A DNA stretch of 64,000 nucleotides from positions 16,396,945-16,460,944 of the forward strand of contig NC_043748.1 of assembly GCF_902148845.1 (NCBI RefSeq), written 5' to 3'. Position numbers and translations under genes: made by a program. This stretch comes from Salarias fasciatus. Taxonomy: Eukaryota; Chordata; Actinopteri; Blenniiformes; Blenniidae. Positions 21,735-33,764 of this stretch are shown one piece after another. Within the stretch, counting starts at the first letter, position 1. The number at the start of each line of letters is the position of its first letter. Under the pieces are notes generated by a model that did not search any database, was not told where the DNA came from, and saw only the letters and a list, made by a program, of their open reading frames with translations.

Positions 21735-22790
21735 CCAGGAGTGTGCAGCTTTAGTGTCAGTTTGGGGTTAATGTCATGAGTTTCTCATTTAACACAAGAC
21801 AGGTAACTGATTTGTTTTAGTTTGATATTAAAAACATTTCTTTGAGGCTTTTTGGTCCAGTCTGCTTATGAGAGTAGTTTTATATAGAAAGAGGTCTGTA
21901 TCCCCCAAAATCCCCTCCAGAAAATCAGTCCCTGCACATAATTCAATTCAATTCAATTCAAAAAACTTTATTTGTCCCAAAGGGGCAATTCAGAGCACGC
22001 AGAGCAGTCAGTACAATAATGCATAACAAAATATGTTCAAAAATTTAAATTTAAATAAGTTCAAATGACAATAATAACACACTCTAACAATGTCCAATCT
22101 ACCTCCCTTTTCCTCAGGTGATCTTTCTGAGACAAGTTTTGTTCTGAGCTGCACCGATCACGACCCTGAGGATGAAATCAGCAGCCTGTGGTCAACAACA
22201 TCCACATTCATATTTCTTTTCATCTTCTCTCTCTTCTATAGCATGATATTCAGTCTCATCAAGGTAAAACGCCTTTTTTTCTTTTTTTATTCATACAAAT
22301 AGATGCATGAATGTCAGTTACATCAAAGGTTTGCATGTCAGATTTTCTGCACTCATCCAACCAAGATAAATGACACACAAATGGAGTCTTGACCCTCTCT
22401 TCACTGTGGAATTTTGTATTCATTCTTCATTTGTGCAGGGAGAAAAAAAAAAACTATCATTGATGTAAATATCAGTAAAAAATATTGATCATCCCGCATG
22501 AAGACAAAAGTTTTATTATATTGACTTTTTGAAAGTGTTTACTGGCCATATATAGAACAGGATTTAACTTTCATAGATTTGTTGTTGGAAAAAAATCCTG
22601 TGTTGTTTTAAATGTGATATCAATTCTGGAAACATAAAAAAAAAAAAAAATCTTAAAACAAACTTAATGATCAACCTCAGTTCCAACAATCCAAATCTAA
22701 CTGTGACGTCCAATCATATGATGATAGCTCTTGAACCACATTAATGTTTGATGTTTTCTTTTTGTTTTGTCACAGATGAAAGGACACTGA
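19328..22790 (+). CDS. ight: IgT/IgZ heavy-chain constant region (Ctau)
   Basis: Teleost-specific mucosal immunoglobulin heavy chain. Exons: Ctau1 19328-19609, Ctau2 19707-20000, Ctau3 20105-20398, Ctau4 20471-20808 (secreted stop TAG), TM1 22118-22263, TM2 22776-22790. All CH junctions are phase 1. Each CH has the paired Ig-fold Cys and a Trp between them. The secreted form reads through a GTAAAT donor in Ctau4 (20780) to a short CECGSK-ending tail; the membrane form splices there to TM1 (STFIFLFIFSLFYSMIFSLI) and a short KMKGH cytoplasmic tail. Position upstream of Dmu/Jmu/Cmu and distance from IgM identify it as IgT. Ctau1 lacks the cysteine that usually bonds the light chain (CGC Arg at 19360). 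Class assignment rests on position, exon number and membrane exon; no database search was run. Confidence 0.93.
19707..20000 (+). CDS. Ctau2 exon
   Basis: Starts after TTTCATAG with SDRVLSESKINLVSVSSG. Fold Cys in LVCSIQD and YMCEITHD, Trp in VKWKKN. One extra Cys (QELCVKW) that could serve an interchain bond. Donor GTACAA. Confidence 0.93.
20105..20398 (+). CDS. Ctau3 exon
   Basis: Starts after GCTCCAG; VTVVLSSSNLKEIHDNN, Cys in YECVVSGQ and VSCSAVS, Trp in IKWQID. N-linked sites NRS and NDS. Donor GTATGT. Confidence 0.93.
20471..20808 (+). CDS. Ctau4 exon with secreted tail
   Basis: Starts after GTGTTTCAG; DGSEPKVTVIKTDINQG, Cys in LVCLVSS and FHCNVWT, Trp in IAWSED. The last domain residues are followed by an internal membrane donor (G/GTAAAT at 20780). 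Read-through adds KSCECGSK and a TAG stop at 20806. The tail is shorter than and unlike the mu tail and carries two cysteines. Confidence 0.92.
20955..20960 (+). terminator. Secreted IgT poly(A) signal
   Basis: AATAAA about 150 bp after the secreted stop. Confidence 0.75.
21684..21733. repeat. (TG)n microsatellite in the Ctau4-TM1 intron
   Basis: TG dinucleotide run of about 50 bp. Confidence 0.93.
21938..22060 (-). mobile_element. LINE 3' tail, minus strand
   Basis: TTCAATTCAATTCAA followed by ACTTTATTTGTCCCAAAGGG is the reverse complement of a common fish LINE 3' end with a TTGAA tandem tail. Confidence 0.5.
22118..22263 (+). CDS. Ctau TM1 exon
   Basis: Starts after TTTTCCTCAG. Acidic extracellular linker (GDLSETSFVLSCTDHDPEDE) with a Cys, then a hydrophobic Phe-rich helix with Ser/Thr (STFIFLFIFSLFYSMIFSLI) ending in K before GTAAAA. 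Confidence 0.92.
22776..22790 (+). CDS. Ctau TM2 exon
   Basis: Starts after TTTTGTCACAG; encodes MKGH and a TGA stop, giving a four-residue continuation of the cytoplasmic tail. Confidence 0.85.
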   Translation: MKGH

Positions 22791-22913
22791 AGGCTGGGAT
22801 GGCTGAGGATACATTGAGTTCCATTTCTTCGGATATTTTCAGAAAATCTTCTGTTTTTTGCATTTTTAAAGACTTGTGAATAATATGTGTGCATCAATAA
22901 CTGATCAAACGTT

Positions 22914-22919
22914 AATAAA
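22914..22919 (+). terminator. Membrane IgT poly(A) signal
   Basis: AATAAA 124 bp after the TM2 stop. Confidence 0.75.
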
Positions 22920-22959
22920 AATGACTTGTCTGAATACATTTCCTGGCATTGTGTATTTT

Positions 22960-24235
22960 TTGTGCATATGTTTTCAGTAATACGGTTTTTTATGATTTAT
23001 ATGTTTCACTTTTCTTGAGTAATCGAACAGATAAATTCTGGTTCAAAGTCATGAAATAGAAACACATTACTTAAGTTTTTAGTGATAGTATCTCTTTAAA
23101 TATTTTTCACATGTGGATTTGCAGTCATGAGTAAAATAAATGCTACTTAGACAACCACATTTACATTTATTACCATAATTTAAACCAATGGATTTGCATT
23201 TTTGTCAAGATATTTTCAGTCTGTGAAAGAAATTTCAGTTTTGCATTATTCTATTAATTGTTCTACATCGTCATGATTCATTAAATAGTGGTTGAAATAG
23301 ACATTTTGTATGTGTTTATATAATCAAACTGCAATTCAAAGTGCGACGCAACTTAAAAGATGAGTAATGAAAAGAAAGCACTGTGTAATTTTAGAACTTT
23401 TTATTATTCTTCAGCTGCATATTGTATTTTTCCATCTCACTTTTATTTTCCTTAAACTCTGTAAAACATTTCGTTGAGCGTCCTCAGACACCACTGTGTA
23501 CCTTTGTCAGAACATTTCTAGGAACTTCTTGAAATCATCGCGCTGTAAAGGACGGTTATCAGGTCGGCTTTCAGTTCCCTGCTGTTTCTAAACATATGGA
23601 TCACGTGGCCCTCATCTCTGCTCCTCTGGGACCGCACCTGCTGTTTGAAAACTTTGAGGAAACCGTCAGGTCTGGAAATAGATTTCCTCAAAACAAGAAA
23701 CACAACAAGAAGTGGCAGAAGTACTCATTCTTCTCATTTACATAGAAGCACAAAGACTCTTGTAGAAGTCTTAATGTATCTCCATTACTGAGCTGAGCTG
23801 CTTCAATACAAGACTTTTGAACTCATGAGTTTGTGTAATGAGAGAAGAATATGACTGTTATTAATTATTTCCATGTATAAATCATACAGCTTTGGCAAAA
23901 TTTATTCATCTTCTCTACTCTTGATGATAAACGGCTCCAAACAAACTGACCATGGAGGAGACGGTTAGAGGAATCAAGCCCGAGCTGCCACCACCACTTA
24001 CTGCACAGGACAGACTGTTTTTCCTCCAGAGGTATTACTGATTCACTCGCCCTGAAGGCTCAGCTGGTAGAGCGGTCAGCGGTAAATTTCATTTGGAAAC
24101 AGTCAAAAAATCTATAGGTGTTACTTTTTGTGACTGCATAAAAAAATACAAATGTTTTCAAACCCAGTGTCCTTGATAACTTTGACCCAAATGTACCTTG
24201 TAATAAACAGTGTCCCACGTGTCATCTGATATTAT
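22960..24235. other. Ctau-Dmu spacer
   Basis: No gene or RSS recognised; AT-rich. Confidence 0.5.
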
Positions 24236-24239
24236 TTAA

Positions 24240-24960
24240 AGGCATATTCGAGGATTCTCCGCCGATTTCGTACAACATGGCCGTTTTGCCATTTTTGGAG
24301 CACTGCGCATGCGCGGCTCCCTCCGCATGAGGACTGAGGGGAGCGCGCACGTCAGCCGCATGTCAGTTTGTTTCCATCCGCGCAGCTGGAGCATCGTCTT
24401 TCTGCATAGGATTAAAACACATTTGTAATTATGTCGGACCCTTCTTCCAATCATAGATAAGAATACGATCCGTAAAGTGGTGCCTTACGTGTTTATGCAA
24501 CAGAAACACATCTGAATGGGATAATAAACATGTTACCTGTCCAGCAGAAACTTCCCCACATCGTGATCAGTCCTGAATCCCTTTTGTGCTTTGAATGTCC
24601 GCCGACTCGTGAAGGAATCTCTGAGTAAAACAAGCGTTTCGTCCTTCTTTTCTATGGCCTTTCTTCTATCCTCTGCCATCTCAAACAATGTTCTTTTTTG
24701 TGGCTCGCCATCTTCGGAGGCGTTCGCGGGAAGAGCAAGCCGCTTCCGAATGAGGTGCTTTGGTCGCTCCCGCTGCATGTCACTTCCTAAACAATGCTCT
24801 GCGCATGCACGGCTCGAAACCAGAGCGCGCACAGAGGCGGCGACTCGACATGATATGTCACCACGCAAACGCGTTCCCACATTGACTGACATTATGACTG
24901 ACCAATTACGATTTGGAACCATACAATTCTGATTGGTTCTGAGGATCCTCCAGTATACCT
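24240..24960. mobile_element. Non-autonomous DNA element with TTAA target duplication
   Basis: Inverted termini AGGCATATTCGAGGATTC (left) and the complement of GGATCCTCCAGTATACCT (right), flanked by TTAA at 24236-24239 and 24961-24964. TTAA duplication suggests a piggyBac-type mobilising enzyme. GC-rich interior with no transposase recognised. Confidence 0.7.
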
Positions 24961-24964
24961 TTAA

Positions 24965-26510
24965 ACTCAAAATTATCCAAAAATTATGTTTTTGAGAAAT
25001 TGTTTTCAAGGACAGGCCACTGAAAACTTCCAGAAGTTCTGAAAAGGAACACCAAATTGCTTAACATGAAATCAAGACAACATGAGGGTTAAATATTTTT
25101 AATATAATGAACATAAACTGAAAATCTGAGTTTCAAGCAAAAATACTGATTCACTCAGACTTTGAGTCCGTCTGCGAAAATCCCCCATAAAGTGGAGTTG
25201 AACACCTTGACATTTTCACTCCCAGTTGAAACCAATGGTTCATTTTAACACAAAGTAAGTGTATTCAAGTTAATTTAGTTGTTTTTCTGTGAATCACCGA
25301 TGTGTACACTCCTGTTTCTCTGCCTTTTCTTTTCAAAGGACTTTCTGTGTGTTGTTCAGTTATCAATCTTAGAAGTTAAAACAAGGCAGTATTGCAAAAG
25401 TTGCATGAACTATTTATTCAAGTATTTAATAGACTAAAACATTTAAGTATACTCGAGTAATGAAGTACTTCTACTTTGTCAATTTTGGCCTCTATCCATC
25501 AGGAACCATACAAATTTAATCATGTATAAAAATGCACAATTTAAAAATATATATGATACAATTTAGATCTTTTTCATTGATTACCACAATATCATCAGTA
25601 TTTTTAAAGTTTTTGAATTTGTGTGAAACATTAGTGATCTAACCCACTTTAATAACCACTCAGCTTATGGATGAACAAGAGAATAACTGAGTGAGGAATA
25701 ACTTCTCTTTTTGAGCCAGACATGGAGACAAAGGATTGACTGATTCAACACTGTGATCTTGTCTCCACTGAGGCATGGGACTCTGTCAGCCAGTGGAAAG
25801 ATGACTCCACTGAGTTGGGAATCCTGCTTTAACCGCCATCTGGTGGTCAAAATATGCATTTTCTAAGACAAGGCTGTGAAACGTGATGACTCCACTCTCA
25901 GCACAGCACGGCTTCAGCTTTTCCAACAGAGGTCAGTGCAGTGATGCTGTTCTGTTCTACAAGCTCTGTGCAGGAGATGACTTTCATTTCTGCCATGAGG
26001 ATTTGCATGGCCATAAACTCAGGATGAGTCAAATCAGTAAAACTGTCACATTTACAAGGAATACAAAAGGAAAAATTAAAGCATAAGTGTCAATGAGCAC
26101 CAACGCAAACAAAGAATTTCCAGATCAATTAGTAAAAACAGAGTGAACTTTGTCACCAGAGAGCAACAAAGCATCTCTTGAATGTATACTTCTTTAGAGG
26201 GTGTTCATAAAATATAAAAATAACTTTAGGTTGTGTTATTGTGCTCATGTCTCTTCCTGTTTCAATGTTCGTCACAGTCAATACACCTAATTTAAAAAAA
26301 GACAGAAATGCAGAAAGACAATCATATTAAAATACAGCAATGATTTGAAGAATTCCACACTTCACCACTCAGAACTACAATTATATTGAAAAACATAAAT
26401 AGTAATTTTGAGAACTAATAGTCACTACCTTTTTACTTTGATGGAAATAAAATTCAGCTTTGTTGTTCCATTCTAACATAATTGAAATCAGCATCCATTA
26501 GAGAGGGGGA
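24965..26510. other. Spacer
   Basis: No gene, complete RSS pair or named repeat seen. Confidence 0.45.
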
Positions 26511-26512
26511 AG

Positions 26513-26581
26513 AGGTTTTGAGATGAGTGTATGTCACTGGGGTTCAGCTACAGCACAGTTTTTGGGACAGTTACTTTCAAT
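26513..26581 (+). pseudogene. Possible D relic
   Basis: AGGTTTTGA, 12 bp, TCACTGG, core GGTTCAGCTACAG, CACAGTT, 12 bp, ACTTTCAAT. Spacing matches a 12/12 D but the 3' nonamer is poor (3/9). Could be chance. Confidence 0.2.
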
Positions 26582-27170
26582 ACACCATCTTACACACCGT
26601 GACAACAACTATAAAACTTAAGTCATCTCTTTTTCTCGTGGTCATCAGGTTTCAAACAAGGATCCCTGTGAATGAATAACTATATCAATGATAAATATCA
26701 CACAAAATGACTGTAAAACCAAATTTTATTCTTTTTTTATGAGTATTTTTCTTTACTTCAATCATTTTGACACCTCATTTCGAGGTTTTCTCATCTGTTG
26801 AGCCTTGCTGAGGGACCCACAGCAGTAACTATTCAGCAGTGGGAATGAAACCTGCAAACTCCTGATGACAGTCTCACTATCCTCACCTCCAATTTAGTTC
26901 ATTTTATTAATAAACACATGAAATAATTGAGTTCTGTTGTAGAGTGTTCAGCAGTTGCTCATGTTGGACGATTTGTTCATGTATTGGATGAGATCAAAAT
27001 CAAATAACCACATTCAATAATAAAAGGGGTATATATAAGACTTTATGCATAAAGTGAAGTTATAGAAAATAAACGTTACACTCATGATCGATTCTGATCT
27101 CATACATCTTTTTTTTGTGAGGAAATCCCTTCCATCACCAGCTGCCAGTCAACATTTAGAAAGTGGGACA

Positions 27171-27241
27171 GGTTTTTGTATGAGGATGACAGACCGTGTA
27201 CAACTGGGGTAGCCACAGTGAATCACACAGTTACAAAAACC
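27171..27241 (+). other. Dmu1 segment with both 12-RSSs
   Basis: 5' nonamer GGTTTTTGT (27171-27179), 12-bp spacer, heptamer GACCGTG (27192-27198); core TACAACTGGGGTAGC (27199-27213); heptamer CACAGTG (27214-27220), 12-bp spacer, nonamer ACAAAAACC (27233-27241). Both nonamers are consensus. First clear D of the IgM/IgD set. Confidence 0.95.
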
Positions 27242-27707
27242 TGTCAAGGGAAGTCAGCTTGATCCTGTATGAACCGTACGCACGGTAGGCCGAGTTTCCA
27301 TCGATGATATGAAGCCAAACTACTTCTCAAACCACCAAAGTGTAAAACAACTTTTTTTTAGATTTGCTTATATACTTTAAAGCTTCCTGAAAAATATGAA
27401 CATTTACACTTACCATTGAGCAATAATGTTTCATGAGAAACTTAGAGAATAAATAAGAGAATAAAGTGTATTTAAAATAATCATTCAGCCCTAAATGATT
27501 TGAATTGAAGCTAATTTACATTTAGAAAGAAAAATAAAGCAGTCAAACTCATGTACCATGGATTAATATGGATCACTATGGGGACTCATGTACACTTTAA
27601 CCAGAGATACAATGACTTCAGTACATTCACCTTTTGCTACGTCCAGACTCTGGATGACAAACCTAAAAAAAATAAATAAAAAAACGCAGATGTTTTAATA
27701 AACAAGC

Positions 27708-27710
<3 letters not shown>

Positions 27711-27743
<33 letters not shown>
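27711..27743. repeat. (ATT)n microsatellite
   Basis: ATT trinucleotide run. Confidence 0.9.
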
Positions 27744-27842
27744 GCTTTTTTTCTTCTTCTCAAATCACACCAGTGTCATTTGTCACTGTGTCCTGTTAAT
27801 GTGAGACTAAACTAAACTGAAATTCCAGAGTTGAAGCTGCAG

Positions 27843-27946
27843 GCATATGTGTGGCGTGACAGCGAGTGTATATGGTGGAGTTACTGTACAGGGTTGCAGC
27901 ACGGTGTCAAACAACGCCCAGTGTGATATATGCTGTGACAAAAACC
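27843..27946 (+). pseudogene. Degenerate D segment
   Basis: A consensus 3' nonamer ACAAAAACC (27938-27946) sits 12 bp after CAGTGTG (27919-27925), but that heptamer does not begin with CAC. Upstream TATGGTGGAGTTAC (27871-27884) resembles the core of Dmu2 (TATGGAGTGACTAC), with only a poor 5' signal (GCATATGTG, 12 bp, GAGTGTA). Likely a decayed D. Confidence 0.35.
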
Positions 27947-28845
27947 TGCTATGGAAGAAGAGGATCTCTGTCCCTTCAGAAAGCCTGGATGTAGAGTTTA
28001 AGTGCCATACACACTCCACATGTCCAAAATTTCTCACTCAATTGAAAATGTCCATCATTAGCTGGAGCAATCATCATTGGCTGTGTATGTATGAAGGTAA
28101 TTATTCTATTATAACTAAAGCCTTTTATTTTGAACTTATTTTGTTCAATAAAACAACAAAGCATCAAACATTCCTCCTAAAGGCCTGAGTGTCAAGTACT
28201 TTTTTAATGTTTTTCTTGTGTTGATAGATACATAGTTAGACAGAGACATATGCATACATAGATAAAGGTTTTTGTGACAAAATGGTTGAATACACACAAT
28301 CAAATTTGTGTTGAGATACTGTGAATAAATACATGATGAACACATGAAACACCCACTGAGTGTGTGCAAACATGAGGCAGCAACAAAAAAAAAAGTTTTA
28401 AGACAAACCTTTTCATGAGAGGGCAAAAACACTACATGGTAAAATAATTGTAAAATTTCATAATTAATCAAATGTATTGAGCTTTGTGTCATGATGATAT
28501 TGATCAACATTGGACTTCAACACCAACAGCAATAAAACTTACTGAACACAAAAACCTTCTGCTTTCTGATGTTTAAAATCACTCTTTTACTGCTTCCTGT
28601 AGATTTACAATAAAACTGTCTTCAGATGTTTAAATATTGTCAGACGATCTGAAAACAGTGATATAGTTCCAGAGCAAACCATCCAAGAAATTCATCAAAA
28701 ATTAAAAATAAATAATAATTATAATTTGTATTTGATGTTCTATTTTTAAAAATCCTGAAATAAAAATACTAAAATAAAGAAAGATATGTCTGATGTTTTT
28801 CTCCCTGAGAGTAACAACCAATGATGATTCATTCTGTCAGGCAAA

Positions 28846-28915
28846 GGTTTTTGTCTCAGTGTCTGTCATTGTGTATGGAGTGACTACCACAGTGCTTAAT
28901 GATCCAACAAAAACC
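28846..28915 (+). other. Dmu2 segment with both 12-RSSs
   Basis: Nonamer GGTTTTTGT (28846-28854), 12-bp spacer, heptamer CATTGTG (28867-28873); core TATGGAGTGACTAC (28874-28887); heptamer CACAGTG (28888-28894), 12-bp spacer, nonamer ACAAAAACC (28907-28915). Confidence 0.95.
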
Positions 28916-30231
28916 TGCACTGATCTGAAGGCAGCGCGGCATTAAAAACTGACAACACTGAGCAATTTTCTCTGTAGCCTGTTAAGAATAGATAAAATTA
29001 ACAAAGCATTCATCAATTCTGAGGTTTTCTCACATATTCTGAGTATATTAATTTATAAAGAGGAAACAAGAGAAGCACAGGTTCAAAATGGATTAAGTTT
29101 ATTTTGGTGATTAAAGCACCACAGTTAATGACAACAAAAATCTAACTAAACATAATCAGGTTCTGAAATGTAGCTGAATAAGTCCAACAGCTTTTGGTGA
29201 TTTTTGTGTAGTTTTGATGAACCTCGGTGCTTCTGCAAACACAACCGTCTGAATCCAACATTAACCTCTTGATTATTTTTTTACTTTTAATCCCCACAGA
29301 CAAGACAAGGCAACTATTTTTAAAGCAATACAAGAGTATGCAGGACAACATGACTGCTGTTCTGAAAGAAAGGAACAAGCCTCCTGCCTTTTTCTGGGAG
29401 CTTCTTCATAACATTTGGTTCTGAAAAAATGAAAATCAACTTTTCCAACTTCAACTCTGGGAAAAGTGTTTTGTGTCTGAAGGATACAGAGTTTTGCACT
29501 CCAGCAGCAACATTTTAATACGTGTTCAGCTTTTGTCATGTTTGTAAAGACCAGTGAGACAGACACCCAAGACACTGTCCAAACGCAACACAGAATTTTT
29601 TTTTTAAGTCAAGACTTCAATTGGAGAAATATTCACAAGGAGACAAGAGGTCAAACTACCATGTGGCCTAAAAATTGAAATGAATTAAGAAAAAAGAATA
29701 ATAAAAAAAAAAACTGAAATGAATAAGGATATTTTTGAATTCACAAAACTCAGTTTCTTCTATTCATGAAAAATAATGAAAAGGTTAATGTGGAGGTTCA
29801 GAAAGACCAAACCAAACCAGCTTGTTACTGGTTTCACCTGTGAATGTGTCTGAATGCAAAATAAGAAAAATACACACTAACAGTAGTTTTTATATTCGTA
29901 ATAGATACAATAGTATGGTTGAATCTACATCAACGAATGTTGTCTTGTATTCATTATTGTTTACATAAGAAAATATTCAGCAAGAAATGTTCATTTTCTT
30001 CACTAAAATAAATATTTCAACAAAGTGTTGCACTTCACGCCACATTTTTTCAGATTTATTAAAGTTCATCAAATCAAACCTTTTCAAAGTGGAGAATAAT
30101 CCAGCATCAAAAGGCACATCAAAGACAAAGTTTTTTAAAAAGACACAAAAAAAAATGAAAATTTATGTTTAGTGTCTGCCAATAAAAACACAGCAGCAGA
30201 CAATAAATAAGTCCTGACAGACTCAGTCACA

Positions 30232-30301
30232 GGTTTTTGTATTGGTGTGAGCCAGTGTGGCTATACGGGGAGCCACAGTGACACGAGGAAGGACAAAAAC
30301 C
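30232..30301 (+). other. Dmu3 segment with both 12-RSSs
   Basis: Nonamer GGTTTTTGT (30232-30240), 12-bp spacer, heptamer CAGTGTG (30253-30259); core GCTATACGGGGAGC (30260-30273); heptamer CACAGTG (30274-30280), 12-bp spacer, nonamer ACAAAAACC (30293-30301). Confidence 0.95.
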
Positions 30302-30639
30302 TGTCTGCAAATGATCTGAAGCAACAAGTCAGCACATCATATGAAAACCTTGGATAATTCCCTCCTTTACGAAAGTTCTATGATAGTTTTGCACACAGAG
30401 TGAAAAGAGACAGAGTGAAAGCTTGTGGTTTTTAACAAAAAGATGATTATTTTTTTCCTGCTGTACAGTGTTGGATCAGTTTGCAAAACAGTCACAGTGA
30501 CAGCAAAAGAAACTGAAATGCTGATGAAATGCTGATATTGATGAAAAAAAAAAAAAAAGCACACAAGTCCATTTCTGCTCATTATATGTATCAAGTCAGG
30601 GTTTTGGAGGGCAGTAAGAATGTTCAAATATTGAGATTG

Positions 30640-30960
30640 TTTCAATGACTGTCACAGGCTGGTGATAGACTGAAAATGCCAGGAGCAACAGGTATGAGAC
30701 AGAAACTCCTAATAAGAAACAGACACACGGACAAAACATCCCTGAGAAACACAGTCCACCCAGAGAAGAACACAGACCAACAGAAGCCCAAATTATAGAG
30801 CAGCCATCAGGTGCAGACAATCACACAATCAGGCACAGGTGAAAGACTTCAGGGCAGAACAGCAATCAAACACGATGAGGGGGAAGCTGAGGAGCCTGAA
30901 AGGAGAAACATAACCTAACAAAAAATAGACAAGACAAACATGGACCCTGACAGACTCTGA
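30640..30960. repeat. Interspersed repeat, copy 2
   Basis: Second copy of the family at 2505-2965, same orientation; diverged. Lies between Dmu3 and Dmu4. Confidence 0.6.
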
Positions 30961-31197
30961 ACATGGCATAGTTATCCTCACTTATTCATGTATTTTTAAA
31001 TATGTTGTATTTATTCCAAATAATAGATGAACAGAAATTCTCAGAATAAACAAACAACGGCATTGGATACACTGCATAAAGGTGAAATACTGAAAACAAT
31101 CTTGCATCTAAGTTTGTTGATATTTACATTCAAGCACAAAGAAATTCAAATGTTAAGATGCAACAGAAAATGCTGACCGTGCACCTTGTTAGACTGA

Positions 31198-31276
31198 GGT
31201 TTTTGTCAGAGTGTATGGTGTTGTGTACAGCACAGTGGGAGCTGGTATCACAGTGTTTGGTGGTATTACAAAAACC
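31198..31276 (+). other. Dmu4 segment with both 12-RSSs
   Basis: Nonamer GGTTTTTGT (31198-31206), 12-bp spacer, heptamer TGTTGTG (31219-31225); 23-bp core (31226-31248); heptamer CACAGTG (31249-31255), 12-bp spacer, nonamer ACAAAAACC (31268-31276). Longest D here. The core itself contains a perfect heptamer CACAGTG (31231-31237) without a matching nonamer. Confidence 0.93.
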
Positions 31277-31999
31277 TCCACAAGACTGATCTGAAGCATG
31301 GAGTTGCCTTTTATTTTCAGTTTTAGCCACAAAAGACAACAAGCAGGAAAACTTACCATGTCTTTTTTTAATGCATTGTCTTTGCATAAACATTATATTT
31401 TACTTATTAAAAAAAGATACACTTTTACACTTACATCAGAATTATTCAATAATGTTGTAATTTTGAGGAAAAGTTAAGAAGCAAATACATATTTACTCAG
31501 GAGAATATGAATTACTGATAAATTAACATTTCAATATTACACTCAGAAAATATCAACAGATCTTTTCAACTTATAAACGATAATATAAGTATTTAGATAT
31601 ATATATCAGACTTGTGGTTTTCAGTGTCCTCACTGCTGAATATTTATGGAACACAGGAAAGCATCCAAACCACAGCAGGTGCTTCCGCACCGAGCCAACA
31701 AACTGACACTTCAGACTGGAAGACCAAACTGTAACACATCTCCCAATTCAATAAGCCTCACCAGACTGAGCGACTGTGGCTGAGTGGGGGAAGGGTGTTG
31801 TCTTCCAGTTCCAAAGCTGATGTGTCAAAGTGTCCCTTTGCAAAATACTGAAGCCCAGGTTGCTTCCATTGGAGGTTCAGCAACTGTTTCTGTTTTTGAA
31901 TGACTGAGCGTAGCAGACAGTGCTCAGAGATTTTTATTCTTCTTAAGCAGTGAAAAACAATAAAATTGAAGCAAAATTGACAATTTACTTCAGTCACAT

Positions 32000-32590
32000 T
32001 AAATCATTGTGGTTCAGTCAGGTCCAGGTCCTTGCCAGCTCCCTTGGCCCACTGACACCATACATAAGACCACAGGCTAAAAACCTGGCTGTTATCATTG
32101 ATGGGGCAATCAGAGTTGATGAGCAGATCAGTGCAGTGGTGAAGGCCAGCTTCTTCCAGCTTCGGCTCCTCGCTAAAGTCAAGCCATATCTAAGCAGGCC
32201 TGATCTAGAAAAAGCCACCCATGCTTTTATCTCATCACGCATCGATTATTGTAATTCCTTGTATGTCAGCATGGACAAGTCTGAACTGAACCGCTTGCAG
32301 CAAGTTCAAAATGCAGCCGCTCGCCTACTAACCGGAACTAAAAAACAGGGGCACAGAACTCTGGTGCTTTCCTCACTCCACTGGCTTGTGGGTAGGTTCA
32401 GGGTTGATTTTAAGATTCTTTTATTTGTTTTTAAGTCGCTGAACGGGCTGGCCCCAAATTATTTATCAGACCTTAAGGTTCATTGGCTGTCCAGAGCCCT
32501 GAGGTCAGCTGACCAGCTTTTACTGTTCTATTTTATTTACTGTGAAGCACTTTAGCTGGCCATAGGTCCTTTTTAAATATGCTATATACA
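32000..32590 (+). mobile_element. LINE fragment, C-terminal RT part (L2/CR1 group)
   Basis: One open stretch reading LAVIIDGAIRVDEQISAVVK, then KVKPYLSRPDLEKATHAFIS, RIDYCNSLY, LQQVQNAAARLLTGTKK and SLHWLVGRFRVDFKILLFVF, the conserved C-terminal block of fish L2/CR1-like ORF2. 5' truncated; ends near a GCTATATACATAAA tail. Same protein region as 60350-60740. Confidence 0.88.
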
Positions 32591-33624
32591 TAAAGATGAC
32601 GTTAACATTGACATTCAAATGCAGACTCTTCTGGGTAAAGAAAAAAATAATCATTGACGGTGAAATTTGTTTTTGTCAATATATTAATGCTGTGAGTGCC
32701 GTCCTGACCACTTTGCAGTAATCAGTTTATGTAATTATCTGCTTTGTCCAGTTCAAGGAATAGAATTTGTCCTGGACAGGTGCCCAGTTTTTCCTTCGTC
32801 AATCTCGTGGTCAAAGCCAAATTTTTTCAAAATCAAAGTCAACTTTGATCATGTAACCAGCCAAACTCACAGGCGCCTCGAATACAGCCAGAAACCAAAC
32901 GATGAAACCTACATCTGGCTTCAGCTTTCAAATTGTTATCTGATTGGCAATTTTGTTTTCAACACCAAAGCTGTGTTAACCTGACACGCCAGATAGACAG
33001 TTTCATATGTCCGCCACAGAAATATTTCACAAATCCATCTGGGTAGCCGCTCTTCCGATTTGATTTCAGAGGCGGGACCTTCAAAACAATCAGTAGCTGG
33101 CGATTGGACGACCGTTCGAACCAAAGAAGACGACAATTGGACGACCGTTCTGATTGACAAGCGACACACTCACCACAGACTAATCCACATCAAGCCACGG
33201 TGTGACGTCGCTTATGTGCGCTGCTGCTGAGAAGCAGCAGACATCGTTTCCTGACAAAAAGACTTGAACTGATGTTCTGTGCTCCTCTTTCAAAGAAGAA
33301 ACTGCGTCGCTTTCTTATAAAACTGCAGATATTGCCGTATCCACGGAGATCGCTCCGCATGCCGCCATTGTTTTCGAACTTTTTCGAGCTTCCCGCTGTC
33401 GTCACGTCTTTCGTCACGTCCGCTCCTCCCGCAGCTCCCGCCTCTTTCCCCTGATTGGGCCGGTAAAATTTTAACTGAGTGAAACCATTGGTCTATGGAG
33501 CGCTACAAGATGGGATCTGCAGGATTTAGGAACTGAATCAGACAGGCCCATCTGCTATGCAAGGTTAAAGCTGTGTAGGATTTGGTAGAATCATTTTTGA
33601 ACTGAAGAAACAGATGCAGAAGAG

Positions 33625-33764
33625 CAGGGGAGCCACCAGGGAGTTTGGGCCCCATGAAAAGAAAAGATAGTGCCATATTCATTTTGTCAGTATTATATTT
33701 TTATCAGGGGCCTTTCTGGGCCCCTAGAATCCATTCCCTGTTCACCCCCTTTTTGGCACCCCTG
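33625..33764. mobile_element. hAT-type MITE
   Basis: Termini CAGGGGAGCCAC and GTGCC-type complement (TTGGCACCCCTG); exact 8-bp target duplication CAGAAGAG at 33617-33624 and 33765-33772. 140 bp. Confidence 0.88.

Noticed and set aside
24533-25009. 158-codon minus-strand ORF at 24.5-25.0 kb
   Set aside because: Lies almost wholly inside the TTAA-flanked repeat element and shows no recognisable transposase or host domain.
26761-26880. D-like arrangement AGGTTTTCT ... CAGTGGG
   Set aside because: Both heptamers and the 3' nonamer match poorly; spacing alone is not enough.
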